Part shown: positions 1 to 9,045 of the stretch, one piece after another
How positions within the stretch are numbered: the stretch's first letter is position 1
Layout of the letters: each line of letters opens with the position of its first letter
Source: Mesorhizobium sp. J8
Lineage (GTDB): Bacteria > Pseudomonadota > Alphaproteobacteria > Rhizobiales > Rhizobiaceae
DNA length: 64,000 nt
NCBI RefSeq assembly: GCF_016591715.1
Contig: NZ_AP024109.1
Coordinates: 1,178,001-1,242,000 of the forward strand
Direction of reading: 5' to 3'
Program-made: the position numbers and the translations under genes
Notes under the pieces: generated by a model
What the model was told of the DNA's origin: nothing
Databases searched by the model: none
What the model saw: the letters and a program-made list of their open reading frames with translations, nothing else

Positions 1-38
1 ACGGACTTCCGATCGAACTTTACGAGGACGGTGTCTGA
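1..38 (+). CDS. Possible 3' end of a gene entering from the left edge
   Basis: Reading from base 3, eleven codons (GLPIELYEDGV) run to a TGA at 36-38. This looks like an ordinary protein C-terminus, but it is too short to assign a family, and another frame is also open across it. The stretch from here to the IclR stop at 141 shows nothing else. Confidence 0.2.
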   Translation, partial: GLPIELYEDGV

Positions 39-140
39 CGGCGAGGAATTCGGCCCCAACGAGAACGTCTGGCGAGGGGGCGGCGTCACCGGAATCGCTG
101 CGGCAGCGCCTGACCATTTCCGGCGCAATGGCAGAGAGGG

Positions 141-887
141 TCATGCCTCGCCGATCAGCCGTGCCGAGATCAGCCGCGCGGCTGCGATCGCCGCCTTGCC
201 CTGGCTGGCGGCAACCGCATCCGTGACGCGCGAGACAGGCGAGGCCACCGCCAGCGTGCCGATCGGCTGGCCGTCGGCGCCGAGGATGGCGGCCGCGATG
301 CTGTGCACGCCTTCCTCATAGCCCTGGGCGCTGCGCGAATAGCCGCGCGAAGCGGCAAGCGCGATGACTTTCAACAGCTCGTCCGGCTGCGTCACCGTGA
401 ACGAGGTGAAGGCCTGCAGCGGCTTTTCCAGATAGGCGCCGACCGCTTCCAGGCGCGAAGCGGCGAGGAACGCGATCCCCGACGCGGTGCCATGCAGCGG
501 TAGCACCTGGCCGATATCGACATTGACGCGATTGGCCTTGGCCGAAAGCTCGACATGGACGGTGAGCAACGCGCCGGCGCTGAACTCGGACAGATGTACG
601 GTCTCGCCGGTTTCTTGCGACAGCTCGCGGACGACCGGCGCAGCCAGCCGCACGAAGGGGAAGTGCGCGTCGCGGATGCGGGCGAGCCGGGACAGGCCGG
701 CGCCCAGCCGATAGCGGCGGCTGCGCGGTTCCTGCTCGATCAGCCGGTGTGCGGCAAGCGCCATCAGAAGCCGCCTGACCGTGGCCTTGTCGAGACCAGC
801 GCGCCGGGCGAGGTCGGAGAGCCCGATCTCCGGTTCGTGCAACGTGAACAACTCCAGCAGCGACACCGCCTTGCCCACCGTGCTCAT
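141..887 (-). CDS. IclR-family transcriptional regulator
   Basis: The protein is 248 residues from the ATG at 887, the usual size for IclR regulators. The first 60 residues form a winged helix-turn-helix (LSDLARRAGLDKATVRRLL). The rest is the IclR effector-binding domain, with the typical LPLHGTASGIAFLA segment. Upstream in-frame starts at 914 and 968 exist, but 887 has a GGGGGAA-like ribosome site and leaves the helix-turn-helix at the expected distance from the N-terminus. It is divergent from the aminotransferase-to-ABC-transporter operon, so it probably controls that operon, with a small catabolite as effector. The perfect inverted repeat at 975-991 between them is a likely operator. The effector is unknown. 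Confidence 0.9.
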   Translation of the reverse strand: MSTVGKAVSLLELFTLHEPEIGLSDLARRAGLDKATVRRLLMALAAHRLIEQEPRSRRYRLGAGLSRLARIRDAHFPFVRLAAPVVRELSQETGETVHLSEFSAGALLTVHVELSAKANRVNVDIGQVLPLHGTASGIAFLAASRLEAVGAYLEKPLQAFTSFTVTQPDELLKVIALAASRGYSRSAQGYEEGVHSIAAAILGADGQPIGTLAVASPVSRVTDAVAASQGKAAIAAARLISARLIGEA

Positions 888-974
888 CGCGCGTTCCCCC
901 GAGATACTTCGCATGTGAATTAACTTGACAGGAGCCATTCCTGCCGTCAGTGTGTCTATAACATACAAAACACT

Positions 975-991
975 GGTTCAAATAGTGAACC
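975..991. promoter_or_regulatory. Candidate IclR operator
   Basis: GGTTCA, five bases, then TGAACC: a perfect 6-bp inverted repeat in the intergenic region between the IclR gene and the divergent operon, 56 bases before the operon's GTG start. IclR-type regulators usually bind such short palindromes next to their own gene. Assignment is by position and symmetry only. Confidence 0.45.
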
Positions 992-1046
992 GTCTTGGGA
1001 ACAATTAGCGCTCCGGATTTCGGCGCGCCAGGGAGAGCTCAGCGCC

Positions 1047-2441
1047 GTGACGGCCGCCAGCAAGACCGCTTCGCAACCAGCAATGATCGAGGACCTGCTC
1101 AACCGCGAGCAGGCGCGGTTCCTCACCGCGCATCCGCGCTCGGCGGCGGCATGGGAGGAAGGCAAAAAGCACTTCCTTTATGGCGGGCCGTCGCACTGGA
1201 TGCGGCGCTGGGCCGGCGGCTTCCCGGTCTACGCCGCTTCGGCAAGCGGCGCGCATATCACTGACATTGACGGCCACGACTATGTCGACTTCGCGCTTGG
1301 CGACACCGGCGGAATGTGCGGCCATGCGCCGGAGGCGGTGACCCGCGCCGCGCTCCGCCAGTTGCAGAGCGGCACGACGATGATGCTGCCCACCGAGGAC
1401 AGCCTGTGGGTCGGGGCCGAGCTCACGCGCCGCTTCGGCCTGCCCTATTGGACGCTTACCACCTCGGCCACCGACGCCAATCGCGGCGCCATCCGCATCG
1501 CGCGCATGATCACCGGCCGCCCAAAAGTACTGGTCTTTTCCGGCTGCTATCACGGCGGCGTCGAGGAGGCGCATGTCGAGATCCGCGACGGCAAGATCGG
1601 CATGCGCAACATGATCCACCCGAACGGCGTCGACCATTCCGCCGTCTCCCGGGTGGTTGAGTTCAACGATGTCGCGGCGCTCGAGGAAGCGCTATCGCAT
1701 GGCGACGTCGCCTGCGTGCTGACCGAGCCGCTGATGACAAATTTCGGCATGATCCCGGTCGCCGACGACTTTCATGCCGCCCTGCGCGAGATCACCCGCC
1801 GCACCGGCACGGTTCTCATCATCGATGAGACGCATACCATCTCCAGCGGTCCGGGCGGCTACACCGCGCTGCACGGGCTGGAGCCGGACATGCTCGTCGC
1901 CGGCAAGGCGATCGCGGGCGGCATTCCGGCCGGCATCTTCGGCGTCTCGCGGGAAATCGCCGAGCGGCTTTGGAAGATCGTGCCGATGGTCAATCCGCGC
2001 GTGCGCCAGTCGGCGCATCTCGGCATCGGCGGCACGTTGGCGGGCAACGCGCTCACAATCGCCACCATGCGCGCGGTGCTGGAAGAGGTGCTGACGCCTG
2101 CCAATTTCGAGCGGATGATCGCCAACGCAACGCGTCTTGCCGAAACCGCGTGGGGCATCATCCGAACCAACCGGTTGCCCTGGCATGTGACGCAGGTCGG
2201 CGCCCGAGCCGAGATCATGTTCATGCCGAAGCCGCCGCGCAACGGCGCCGATGTCATTGCCGGCCGGCGCGGCGATCTGGAGACGCTGCTGCATGCCTTC
2301 TACATGAACGAAGGCATATTGGTGACGCCCTTCCACACCATGTTCCTCATGTGCCCGGCGACATCGCCTGTCGATGTCGATCGCCATACGGAAGTCTTCG
2401 GCCTTTTCGTCGATCTCGTTCGCGGCGCGGGCGTCGTCTGA
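1047..2441 (+). CDS. Class III aminotransferase (glutamate-1-semialdehyde aminomutase-like)
   Basis: A 464-residue PLP enzyme of fold type I. Visible landmarks are the SGCYHGGVEEAH segment, the cofactor-binding Asp in LIIDETHT, and the Schiff-base lysine K287 in VAGKAIAGGIPAG. The GTG at 1047 is preceded by GGGAGAG at good spacing; the ATG at 1083 is a weaker alternative. The position among SDR dehydrogenases, an amidohydrolase and an amino-acid-type ABC transporter points to transamination of an imported amine or amino acid. It is unlikely to be heme biosynthesis: the first gene of a regulated catabolic operon is not the usual setting for hemL. The substrate cannot be read from sequence. Confidence 0.88.
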   Translation: MTAASKTASQPAMIEDLLNREQARFLTAHPRSAAAWEEGKKHFLYGGPSHWMRRWAGGFPVYAASASGAHITDIDGHDYVDFALGDTGGMCGHAPEAVTRAALRQLQSGTTMMLPTEDSLWVGAELTRRFGLPYWTLTTSATDANRGAIRIARMITGRPKVLVFSGCYHGGVEEAHVEIRDGKIGMRNMIHPNGVDHSAVSRVVEFNDVAALEEALSHGDVACVLTEPLMTNFGMIPVADDFHAALREITRRTGTVLIIDETHTISSGPGGYTALHGLEPDMLVAGKAIAGGIPAGIFGVSREIAERLWKIVPMVNPRVRQSAHLGIGGTLAGNALTIATMRAVLEEVLTPANFERMIANATRLAETAWGIIRTNRLPWHVTQVGARAEIMFMPKPPRNGADVIAGRRGDLETLLHAFYMNEGILVTPFHTMFLMCPATSPVDVDRHTEVFGLFVDLVRGAGVV

Positions 2442-2444
2442 GCC

Positions 2445-3242
2445 ATGGCGAACCCGTTCGACCTCACGGGCAGGGTGGCGCTGGTGACCGGCGGCGGGCG
2501 CGGCATCGGTGCCGCCATCGTCACCCGCTTTGCCGAGGCCGGCGCATCGGTCGTTATCGCCAATCGAACGCTCGATGTCGCCGAGGCTCTTGCCGCCGGG
2601 CTCTCCGCGCGCGGTCTCTCCGCACGCGCCGTCGCGCTTGCCGGCCTGGATCGCGCGGCGCTGCACGCCCTGGTCGGCGATGTTGCGCGCAAATCCGGCC
2701 GGCTCGACGTCGTCGTCCACAATGCGGGCGGCTGTCCTTGGGCCTCGGTCGAGGAACTCGACGACGACAAGCTGGAAGAGGCGCTTGCGGTGAACCTCAA
2801 AGCCTGCGTCTGGCTGACGCAGGCTGCCGTCCCGGCGATGCGCGCCAATGGCTTTGGCCGCATCCTCGTCACCTCATCGGTCTCGGCGCGGGTCGCCATG
2901 GCCGGCGGCGCGCACTATTCGGCGGCCAAGGCTGGCGCCAACGCCTTCATACGCGGTGCCGCCTTCGAGTTCGCCCGCGACGGTATCACCGTTAATGGCG
3001 TCGAGCCCGGCTTCATCGCCAAGCCCGGGCGCGGCACGATGAGCAAGCCGGAGGTGGCGGACAGGCTCGGGCAGTTCATTCCCATAGGCAGGCTCGGCGA
3101 GGCCGACGACATCGCGTATGCCATGCTCTATCTCGCTTCGGAACAGGCGAAATACACCACTGGCCAGACCATCGTCGTCGATGGCGGCTCCACCCTGCCG
3201 GAGACCGGCTATGCCGTCGAACGGCATTGGGGGCTCGCATGA
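2445..3242 (+). CDS. SDR-family oxidoreductase (first of two)
   Basis: A 265-residue classical short-chain dehydrogenase starting three bases after the aminotransferase stop. It has the Rossmann glycine motif TGGGRGIG near residue 15, the HNAGG motif, catalytic Ser in VTSSVSARV, and the Tyr-x3-Lys pair in HYSAAKAGANAF. The C-terminal TTGQTIVVDGG strand is typical. An NAD(P)-dependent alcohol/ketone interconversion on an intermediate of the operon's substrate is likely. Start and stop positions suggest translational coupling with the gene before and the second SDR after. Confidence 0.9.
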   Translation: MANPFDLTGRVALVTGGGRGIGAAIVTRFAEAGASVVIANRTLDVAEALAAGLSARGLSARAVALAGLDRAALHALVGDVARKSGRLDVVVHNAGGCPWASVEELDDDKLEEALAVNLKACVWLTQAAVPAMRANGFGRILVTSSVSARVAMAGGAHYSAAKAGANAFIRGAAFEFARDGITVNGVEPGFIAKPGRGTMSKPEVADRLGQFIPIGRLGEADDIAYAMLYLASEQAKYTTGQTIVVDGGSTLPETGYAVERHWGLA

Positions 3243-4012
3243 GCCGCCGCCTCGAAGGCCGCACGGCTCTGGTCACGGGTGCCGCCACCGGCATGGGCCG
3301 CGCCACCGCCGAATTATTCGGCCGCCACGGCGCCAAGGTTATCGCCTTCGGGCATGGCGAGGACGTGCTGGATGAAGCGGCAAGGGCCAGCGGCGGCACC
3401 GCCGTGCGTGGCGACATCACCGATGCCCGCGACATCGCCCGCGCCATCGAAGCCTGCGGCGGCCGCCTCGACATCGTCGTCAACGCTGCCGGCGTCATGA
3501 TCCTCGACGAGCCGGAGACGCTGAGCGACGAGACCTGGGCCAAGAGTTTTGCCGTCAACGTCACCGGCTCGATGATGGTCTGCCGCGCGGCGCTGCCGCT
3601 TCTCAAGCGACGCGGCGGCGCAATCGTCAACATCGCCTCGGTCGGCGCCTTCAACGCCAGCGGCCAGAACGCCGCCTATTCGGCGAGCAAGGCGGCACTC
3701 GTCTCCTACACCCGCTCGCTCGCCTTCGCGCATGGCGTCGACGGCATCCGAGCCAATGCGGTGGCGCCCGGCTGGGTGCGCACGCCAATGAGCGTCTATG
3801 AGATGAAGGTGGCGGCAAGGGCCAACGGCTCGACGCCCGAAGAAGAATTCACGGCGCTGACCAATCGCATCGCGCTGCGCCGCGTCGCCGAACCGCAAGA
3901 GATCGCCTCCTGCTGCCTGTTCCTGGCGTCCGACGAAGCGTCCTTCGTCACCGGCGCGGTGCTGGTGGCGGATGGTGGCGGCCGCGCGCCGACGCAGAAC
4001 AGGGCGGTGTGA
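3239..4012 (+). CDS. SDR-family oxidoreductase (second of two)
   Basis: A 257-residue classical SDR whose ATG at 3239 overlaps the previous stop (ATGA), so the two dehydrogenases are translationally coupled. Motifs are TGAATGMG (cofactor glycines), VNAAGV, VNIASVGAF with the catalytic Ser, and YSASKAALVSYTRS with Tyr and Lys. The C-terminus ends in VTGAVLVADGG. It is distinct from its neighbour and not a simple duplicate. It probably catalyses another redox step of the same pathway; cofactor preference and substrate are unknown. Confidence 0.9.
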   Translation: MSRRLEGRTALVTGAATGMGRATAELFGRHGAKVIAFGHGEDVLDEAARASGGTAVRGDITDARDIARAIEACGGRLDIVVNAAGVMILDEPETLSDETWAKSFAVNVTGSMMVCRAALPLLKRRGGAIVNIASVGAFNASGQNAAYSASKAALVSYTRSLAFAHGVDGIRANAVAPGWVRTPMSVYEMKVAARANGSTPEEEFTALTNRIALRRVAEPQEIASCCLFLASDEASFVTGAVLVADGGGRAPTQNRAV

Positions 4013-4073
4013 CTTGAAGTTGGTCCGTTCGGCCGGCGTGAGGGCGCCGGTCGAGGGAGATGAGGAGAAGAGA

Positions 4074-5738
4074 ATGCCCGACAGAAGTGCCGACCTGGTT
4101 TTCACCAATGGCCGCATCTACACGCTCGACCGCAAGCGGGCCTGGGCATCGGCCGTCGCCGTCAAGGGCGGGCGCATTGTCGCGGTCGGCGAAGGCGCCG
4201 ATGTCGCCGCGTTGACAGGCGCTGCTACCCGCGTCGTCGACCTCAAGGGCGCGATGATGATGCCGGGCATCGTCGACGTGCATGCGCATCTGATGATGGG
4301 CGGCCAGGCCGAGCTTTTCGAGCTGCGTTTTCCGCCGACCGCGAGCTTCGAGACGCTGATCGCGCGCGTCGGCGAGGCGGCGGCCAAGGCGCCGGAAGGC
4401 TCCTGGATCATCGGCGGCCAATGGGGCAGCGACCTGTTGCCGAAGCTCGACCGGCTGGAGGCACTGGCGGCGCTCGATAGGGTGAGCCAGGGCCGGCCGG
4501 TGATGCTGCGCGACGACACCTATCACAACCGCTGGGTCAACTCGCAGGCGCTTGGCTTGGCCGGCCTGTCGGCTTCTTCGTCGGATCCGGAGAAGGGCTC
4601 CATCGGCCGCGACCCGGCGACCGGCGCGCTGACCGGCATGATGATCGAATCCGCCGCCGGCATCGTCGAGCGCACCATCGCGCATTCCGGCCACTATACC
4701 GAGGAGATGGACCGCGCGGCGATGGCGCGCTCGATCGCGACGCTCAACTCGTACGGCGTCACCGCCTTCCTCGACGCCGCCGCCATGCAGCCGATCCTCG
4801 CGGCGCTGAAAGGCCTCGACGACCGTGGTGAGCTCACCGCATGGTCGGTGTCGGCGATGCCCGCCGTCGAGCCCTCCTTCATGTTCGGCATTGCCGGCGA
4901 CGAGTTGATCGCGCTCCGTGAGCAGTATCGAGGCGTCCATGCCAAGCCGGACTTCGTGAAGATCTTCCTCGACGGCGTGCCGGGCGCCCGCACTGCCGCC
5001 TTCCACGACCCCTACACCAAGGATCCGGTGCTCGGCTGCTGCTTCCGCGGCTCGACCATCGTCACCGTGCCGGAGCTGATCCGCTGGGTCGGCAAATGCG
5101 AGAAGCTCGGCCTCGGCGTGAAGATCCATTGCGCCGGCGATGCCGCGGTCAGCCAGGCGCTCGACGCCATCGACGTCGTGCGCTCCTTCAACGGCCCGAC
5201 CAAGCTCAAGCACCACATCGCGCATGCGAGCTATATCGCGCCGGACGACATCGCACGCTTCGCCGAGCTCGGCGTCGTCGCCGACCTTTCGCCGTTCCTG
5301 TGGTATCCGACGAGCTTCCTCGAAGGCCACAAGCAGACGATGGGCGAGGCGCGCGCGCTGCGCTTCTGGCCGAACAAGGACCTGCTCGCCGCCGGCGCGT
5401 TGCTGGCCGGCGGCTCCGACTGGCCGGTGATGCCGAACCCCGATCCGTGGGACGGCATCGAAGGGCTGGTGACGCGCCGGAACCCGAGCGGCGAGTTTCC
5501 GGGCTCTGCGCTCTGGCCGGAGCAGGCGATCGACGTTGCCACGGCGCTCGAAATCTTCACCATCAACTCGGCCCGCGCCATCGGCTTGGCCGACACGGTC
5601 GGTTCGATCGAGATCGGCAAATCGGCCGACCTCATCGTGCTCGACCGTAACGTGCTGGAAACGCCGGCCGAGGACCTCGCTGACACAAAAGTTCTGACGA
5701 CATATTTCGAGGGGAGAGTGGTCTATGAGCGCGCTTGA
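4074..5738 (+). CDS. YtcJ-like metal-dependent amidohydrolase
   Basis: A 554-residue member of the amidohydrolase superfamily (Amidohydro_3/YtcJ type). It opens with an ADLVFTNGRIYTLD strand and has the metal-binding HxH in IVDVHAHLMM, further ligand candidates in VKIHCAGDAA and HHIAHASY, and the catalytic Asp in AGGSDWPV. The C-terminal small beta domain (SADLIVLDRNV) is present. The ATG at 4074 follows GAGGAGAAGAGA, a strong ribosome site. Family members hydrolyse amide or ester bonds using one or two metal ions. It overlaps the following CobW-like GTPase by 14 bases, suggesting that GTPase serves its metal centre. Confidence 0.88.
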   Translation: MPDRSADLVFTNGRIYTLDRKRAWASAVAVKGGRIVAVGEGADVAALTGAATRVVDLKGAMMMPGIVDVHAHLMMGGQAELFELRFPPTASFETLIARVGEAAAKAPEGSWIIGGQWGSDLLPKLDRLEALAALDRVSQGRPVMLRDDTYHNRWVNSQALGLAGLSASSSDPEKGSIGRDPATGALTGMMIESAAGIVERTIAHSGHYTEEMDRAAMARSIATLNSYGVTAFLDAAAMQPILAALKGLDDRGELTAWSVSAMPAVEPSFMFGIAGDELIALREQYRGVHAKPDFVKIFLDGVPGARTAAFHDPYTKDPVLGCCFRGSTIVTVPELIRWVGKCEKLGLGVKIHCAGDAAVSQALDAIDVVRSFNGPTKLKHHIAHASYIAPDDIARFAELGVVADLSPFLWYPTSFLEGHKQTMGEARALRFWPNKDLLAAGALLAGGSDWPVMPNPDPWDGIEGLVTRRNPSGEFPGSALWPEQAIDVATALEIFTINSARAIGLADTVGSIEIGKSADLIVLDRNVLETPAEDLADTKVLTTYFEGRVVYERA

Positions 5739-6813
5739 TCGCGCAAGCGATGCGCGAATCCCGGTGACGGTGCTCACCGGCTTCCTGGGCAGCGGCAAGA
5801 CGACGGTGCTCAACCGCCTGCTGCGCAAGCCATCGCTGGCAGGCGCCGCCGTCATCGTCAACGAGTTCGGCGCCGTCGGGCTCGACCATCTGCTGATCGA
5901 GGCCAGCGAAGAACAGTTCACGCTCCTCGACAATGGCTGTGTCTGCTGCACGGTGCGCGGCGATCTGGTCGCCACGCTGAAGGAGCTCGACCGCAAGAGC
6001 CAGGCCGGCGAAACGCCGCCGCTTTCTCAGGTGATCGTCGAAACGACCGGCCTCGCCGATCCGGCGCCGATCCTGCACACGCTGATGGCCGAATCCGAGC
6101 TCACGGCTCGCTTTCGCATCGGCGGTGTCGTCACCACGGTCGATGCGGTGAATGGCGCGGCCACACTTCGCCGTCACCCGGAAGCCGCCAAGCAGGTCGC
6201 CGTCGCCGACCGGCTGCTGATCACCAAGACCGATCTCGTCTCGAGCGAGGCACTCGGCGGTTTGCGGCATCGGCTTGAGCATCTGGCGCCAGCCGTCGAG
6301 CAAACCGTTGCCCGCAATGGCGAAGTCGAACTCGAGCTGCTGGCGAGCCTGCCCGCTGATGCTGCGGCGGACGTGGCTACCATCGCCATACGGGTCGAAG
6401 CGGCTGGTCACCACGACCATGAATGCGGATCTGATTGCCGCCATGGTCACGATCATCATCACGACACGCACCACGGCATCCAGTCCTTCAGCTTCATTAT
6501 CGACAAGCCGGTGGAGTGGGACGCTTTCGCCCGCTGGCTGGACTATGTCGCGGCGCTGAAGGGCGAGGATCTGCTGCGCTTCAAGGGCATCGTGCACACA
6601 ACCGACGATCCCGAGCGACCGCGTGTGCTGCATGGCGTGCAGCACGTCTTCCACCCGCCGGCGCGGCTCGATCGCTGGCCGTCGGCAGACCGACGCACCC
6701 GGCTGGTGTTCATCGTCCGCGGCATCGAGCGCGAGACCATCGCCCGCACGCTGGTGAAGTTCGCGGCGATCGATGCCGCCAGCATCGCGCCGCCGGCACT
6801 GGCCGCCGCCTGA
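5725..6813 (+). CDS. CobW/COG0523-family GTPase, probable metallochaperone
   Basis: A 362-residue G3E GTPase. The Walker A is GFLGSGKTTVLN near residue 16, followed by the family's metal-binding CxCC in NGCVCCTVRGDL, the switch segment ETTGLADP, and the base-specificity motif ITKTDL. A histidine-rich run around residues 230-250 (about ten His plus Cys) would bind metal. The C-terminal CobW domain is present. Family members insert Zn, Co or other metals into client enzymes. The 14-base overlap with the upstream amidohydrolase makes that metalloenzyme the obvious client, though this is inferred from context. Confidence 0.9.
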   Translation: MSALDRASDARIPVTVLTGFLGSGKTTVLNRLLRKPSLAGAAVIVNEFGAVGLDHLLIEASEEQFTLLDNGCVCCTVRGDLVATLKELDRKSQAGETPPLSQVIVETTGLADPAPILHTLMAESELTARFRIGGVVTTVDAVNGAATLRRHPEAAKQVAVADRLLITKTDLVSSEALGGLRHRLEHLAPAVEQTVARNGEVELELLASLPADAAADVATIAIRVEAAGHHDHECGSDCRHGHDHHHDTHHGIQSFSFIIDKPVEWDAFARWLDYVAALKGEDLLRFKGIVHTTDDPERPRVLHGVQHVFHPPARLDRWPSADRRTRLVFIVRGIERETIARTLVKFAAIDAASIAPPALAAA

Positions 6814-6843
6814 AAAGAAGAAACGAATGACAAAAATGGGAGA

Positions 6844-8034
6844 ATGAACATGCATTGGAAATCGAGACTGCTCGCAGCGGCATTTGCCGGCCTGGGCCTT
6901 GCCGCCATGACCGGCCATGCTTCCGCCGCCGGCCCGACCTGCAAGGACGGCGCCATCAAGGTCGGCGCCGTGTCGACCGTCACCGGCCCGGCAGATTTCT
7001 CCGAAGTGCCGAAGGCGACGCAGGCCGCCTTCGATGCCGTCAACGCCGCGGGCGGCATCAATGGCTGCAAGATCGACTACACGATCGCCGACGACAAGGC
7101 CGACCCGGCGGTTGCCGCGCAAGCCGCGCGCGACCTGATCGACAACAAGGAAGCGGTCGCCCTGGTCGGCTCCGCCTCTCTGCTCGACTGCGCCGTCAAC
7201 TCCGCCACCTACAGCCGCAAGAAGATCCTATCGGTGCAGGGTCTCGGCGTCGACGCCGCCTGCTTCTCCTCGCCCAATGTCGCGCCCGTCAATGTCGGCC
7301 CGTACACGCTGTCGACGGCCATGGCCTACTACGCCACCAGTGAGCTGAAGACGAAGAAGCTCTGCGCCTTCTTCATCATCATCGGCGGCACGCAGGAGGC
7401 CTACAAGAAGGCGATCGAAAACTGGGAGAAGATCAGCGGCCAGAAGATCCACCTGATCGACCTGACGCTGCCCTTCCAGGGCGATCTGACGCCTTATGTC
7501 ATCAAGGCACGTGACGCTGGCTGCGATGCGGTTCTGACCAACCAGGTCGAGCCGCAGGTGGTGCAGCTGATCAAGACGGTCGATGCGCAGAAGATCACCG
7601 GCATCAGCTGGCTGTTCCTGGCGCCAGGCTACACCGAGCAGGTCGCCAAGGCGCTGGCCGACACCAAGCAGCCGATCTATGTCGGCACCGAATGGGAGCC
7701 CTATACGGAGAAGAATTCAGCCGCCAACGCGCAGTGGATTGCCGACATGCAGAAGGCAAACCGGCCGCTCACCGCCTTCTCGCAGGGCGGCTACCTCGCG
7801 GCCGAGCTGTTCCTCAAGGTGGTCGCCTCGATCGACGGCGAGGTCACGCGCGAAAGTGTCGCCAAGGCATTGCACGACATGCAGCCGCTCACCAACCCGC
7901 TCGCCGGCTCGCCTTACGTCTTCGGCAAGGCCAAGACGCATTCGCCGATGCAGGCCACCAAGGTGATGAAGCTTGAGGCCGGTGCCTGGAAGGTCGAGAC
8001 GCCGGACTGGGTCGTGCTGCCGCAGGCCAAGTGA
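6844..8034 (+). CDS. ABC transporter periplasmic substrate-binding protein (LivJ-type)
   Basis: A 396-residue secreted binding protein with a clear signal peptide (MNMHWKSRLLAAAFAGLGLA, cleavage after ASA near residue 29). The mature part begins with the fold-type-I pattern of branched-chain amino acid receptors (IKVGAVSTVTGPADF, ADDKADPAVAAQAARDLI). The ATG has a GGGAG site just before it. The two permease and two ATPase functions follow in the same direction, so this is the receptor of that transporter. Ligands of this family include amino acids, amides, urea and aromatic acids; the actual ligand is not evident. Confidence 0.92.
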   Translation: MNMHWKSRLLAAAFAGLGLAAMTGHASAAGPTCKDGAIKVGAVSTVTGPADFSEVPKATQAAFDAVNAAGGINGCKIDYTIADDKADPAVAAQAARDLIDNKEAVALVGSASLLDCAVNSATYSRKKILSVQGLGVDAACFSSPNVAPVNVGPYTLSTAMAYYATSELKTKKLCAFFIIIGGTQEAYKKAIENWEKISGQKIHLIDLTLPFQGDLTPYVIKARDAGCDAVLTNQVEPQVVQLIKTVDAQKITGISWLFLAPGYTEQVAKALADTKQPIYVGTEWEPYTEKNSAANAQWIADMQKANRPLTAFSQGGYLAAELFLKVVASIDGEVTRESVAKALHDMQPLTNPLAGSPYVFGKAKTHSPMQATKVMKLEAGAWKVETPDWVVLPQAK

Positions 8035-8069
8035 GATCCTCCCGGGTGTCGGCGCTGTCCCTCGTGATC

Positions 8070-8135
8070 AGCCTCTTCTCCCGCTCGGGGGAGAAATGTC
8101 GGGCAGGACAATGAGGGGCGGCGCCGACCTCGACA
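8070..8135. repeat. REP-like palindrome between binding-protein and permease genes
   Basis: A stem-loop TTCTCCC...GGGGGAGAA (8076-8095) followed by a GC-rich tail that resembles the repeat pair at 16363-16537. It fills the only large gap (8035-8175) in an otherwise tightly packed operon. Such intercistronic palindromes can protect the upstream mRNA and raise binding-protein output. Confidence 0.6.
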
Positions 8136-8175
8136 GATATTCGGGCCGATGCCCCGCCTTCCAGATTGGAAAAAG

Positions 8176-9045
8176 ATGAACGCATTGCTCACATCCGCCG
8201 TGGCGGGACTGACGGCCGGGGGCACGTATGCCCTGCTCGGCGTCTGCGCCGTCTTCACCTACCGGCTCGTCGCCGTGGTGAACTTTACCGGGGCGGCGAT
8301 CGGCACCGCCGGCACCTTCGTGCTGATCTCGCTGTTCGAGGCCGGTTTCCCGATCTGGCCCTCGGTGCTGGCTGGGATAGCGGCCGGCACGGCGACCGGC
8401 GTCGCGATCGGCTATATCATGACCAGATGGTTCGGCGAGGCGAGCGCTTCGACCAAGGCGGCGGTGACGGTGGCGTTGCTCGTCGGCCTGATCGCTGTCG
8501 GGCTGCGCCTCACCGGCGGCCAGCATCCGCACAACATGCCGGAGTTGTTTCCGGGCTCGGCTTTCCGTCTCGCCGGCGTCGAGGTGACCATCGCCTCGGT
8601 GCTCACCATCGGGCTGGCGGTGCTGTTCACCATCCTCTCCGACCTCTTTCTCAACCGCACCAAGGTCGGCCTCAATCTGCGCGCGCTGGCCGACCGGCCG
8701 ATGGCGGCGGAACTGCTCGGCGTGCGCGTGCAGCTTTTGTCGCTGCTGGTGTGGGGCATGACCGGCGCCTTCACCACGTTCGCATTGATGATCATCGCGC
8801 CGCAGCGCTCACCGAACTTCATGACGCTCAGCCTGCTTGTCGTGCCGGCATTGGCCGCGGCGCTCATCGGCGTCTTCCGCAGCTTCTGGTGGACGTTGGC
8901 CGGCGGCATCGCGCTCGGCATCGTCGAGGGACTGGCAAGCTCCATCGACAGCGTCAGCCAGTATCGCAGCGCCATCCCGTTCCTGGTGGTGCTTGCCGTT
9001 CTCCTCTGGTCGCAGAGGGAGGCCCGCTGGGATGAAGCGCGCTAG
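8176..9045 (+). CDS. ABC transporter permease (LivH-type)
   Basis: A 289-residue hydrophobic protein with about eight membrane segments, matching the LivH branch of branched-chain-amino-acid-type permeases. It begins MNALLTSAVAGLTAGGTYAL and carries the family's cytoplasmic loop GLNLRALADRPMAAELLGV, which couples to the ATPase. The ATG at 8176 follows GGAAAAAG; an in-frame ATG at 8149 lies in the preceding spacer and is less likely. It overlaps the next gene by 14 bases and forms the translocation pore with the permease half of that gene. Confidence 0.9.
   Translation: MNALLTSAVAGLTAGGTYALLGVCAVFTYRLVAVVNFTGAAIGTAGTFVLISLFEAGFPIWPSVLAGIAAGTATGVAIGYIMTRWFGEASASTKAAVTVALLVGLIAVGLRLTGGQHPHNMPELFPGSAFRLAGVEVTIASVLTIGLAVLFTILSDLFLNRTKVGLNLRALADRPMAAELLGVRVQLLSLLVWGMTGAFTTFALMIIAPQRSPNFMTLSLLVVPALAAALIGVFRSFWWTLAGGIALGIVEGLASSIDSVSQYRSAIPFLVVLAVLLWSQREARWDEAR

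Noticed and set aside
925..962. TTGACA and TATAAC as a promoter for the aminotransferase operon
   Set aside because: The spacing is 26 bases, far outside the 16-18 range.
1047..2441. hemL (glutamate-1-semialdehyde aminomutase)
   Set aside because: Similar fold, but the gene opens a regulated catabolic and transport operon with dehydrogenases and an amidohydrolase, which does not fit heme synthesis.
3948..5996. A 682-residue minus-strand frame
   Set aside because: It is antisense to the amidohydrolase and CobW genes, is rich in Arg/His/Gln as expected from shadow frames, and has no recognisable domain.
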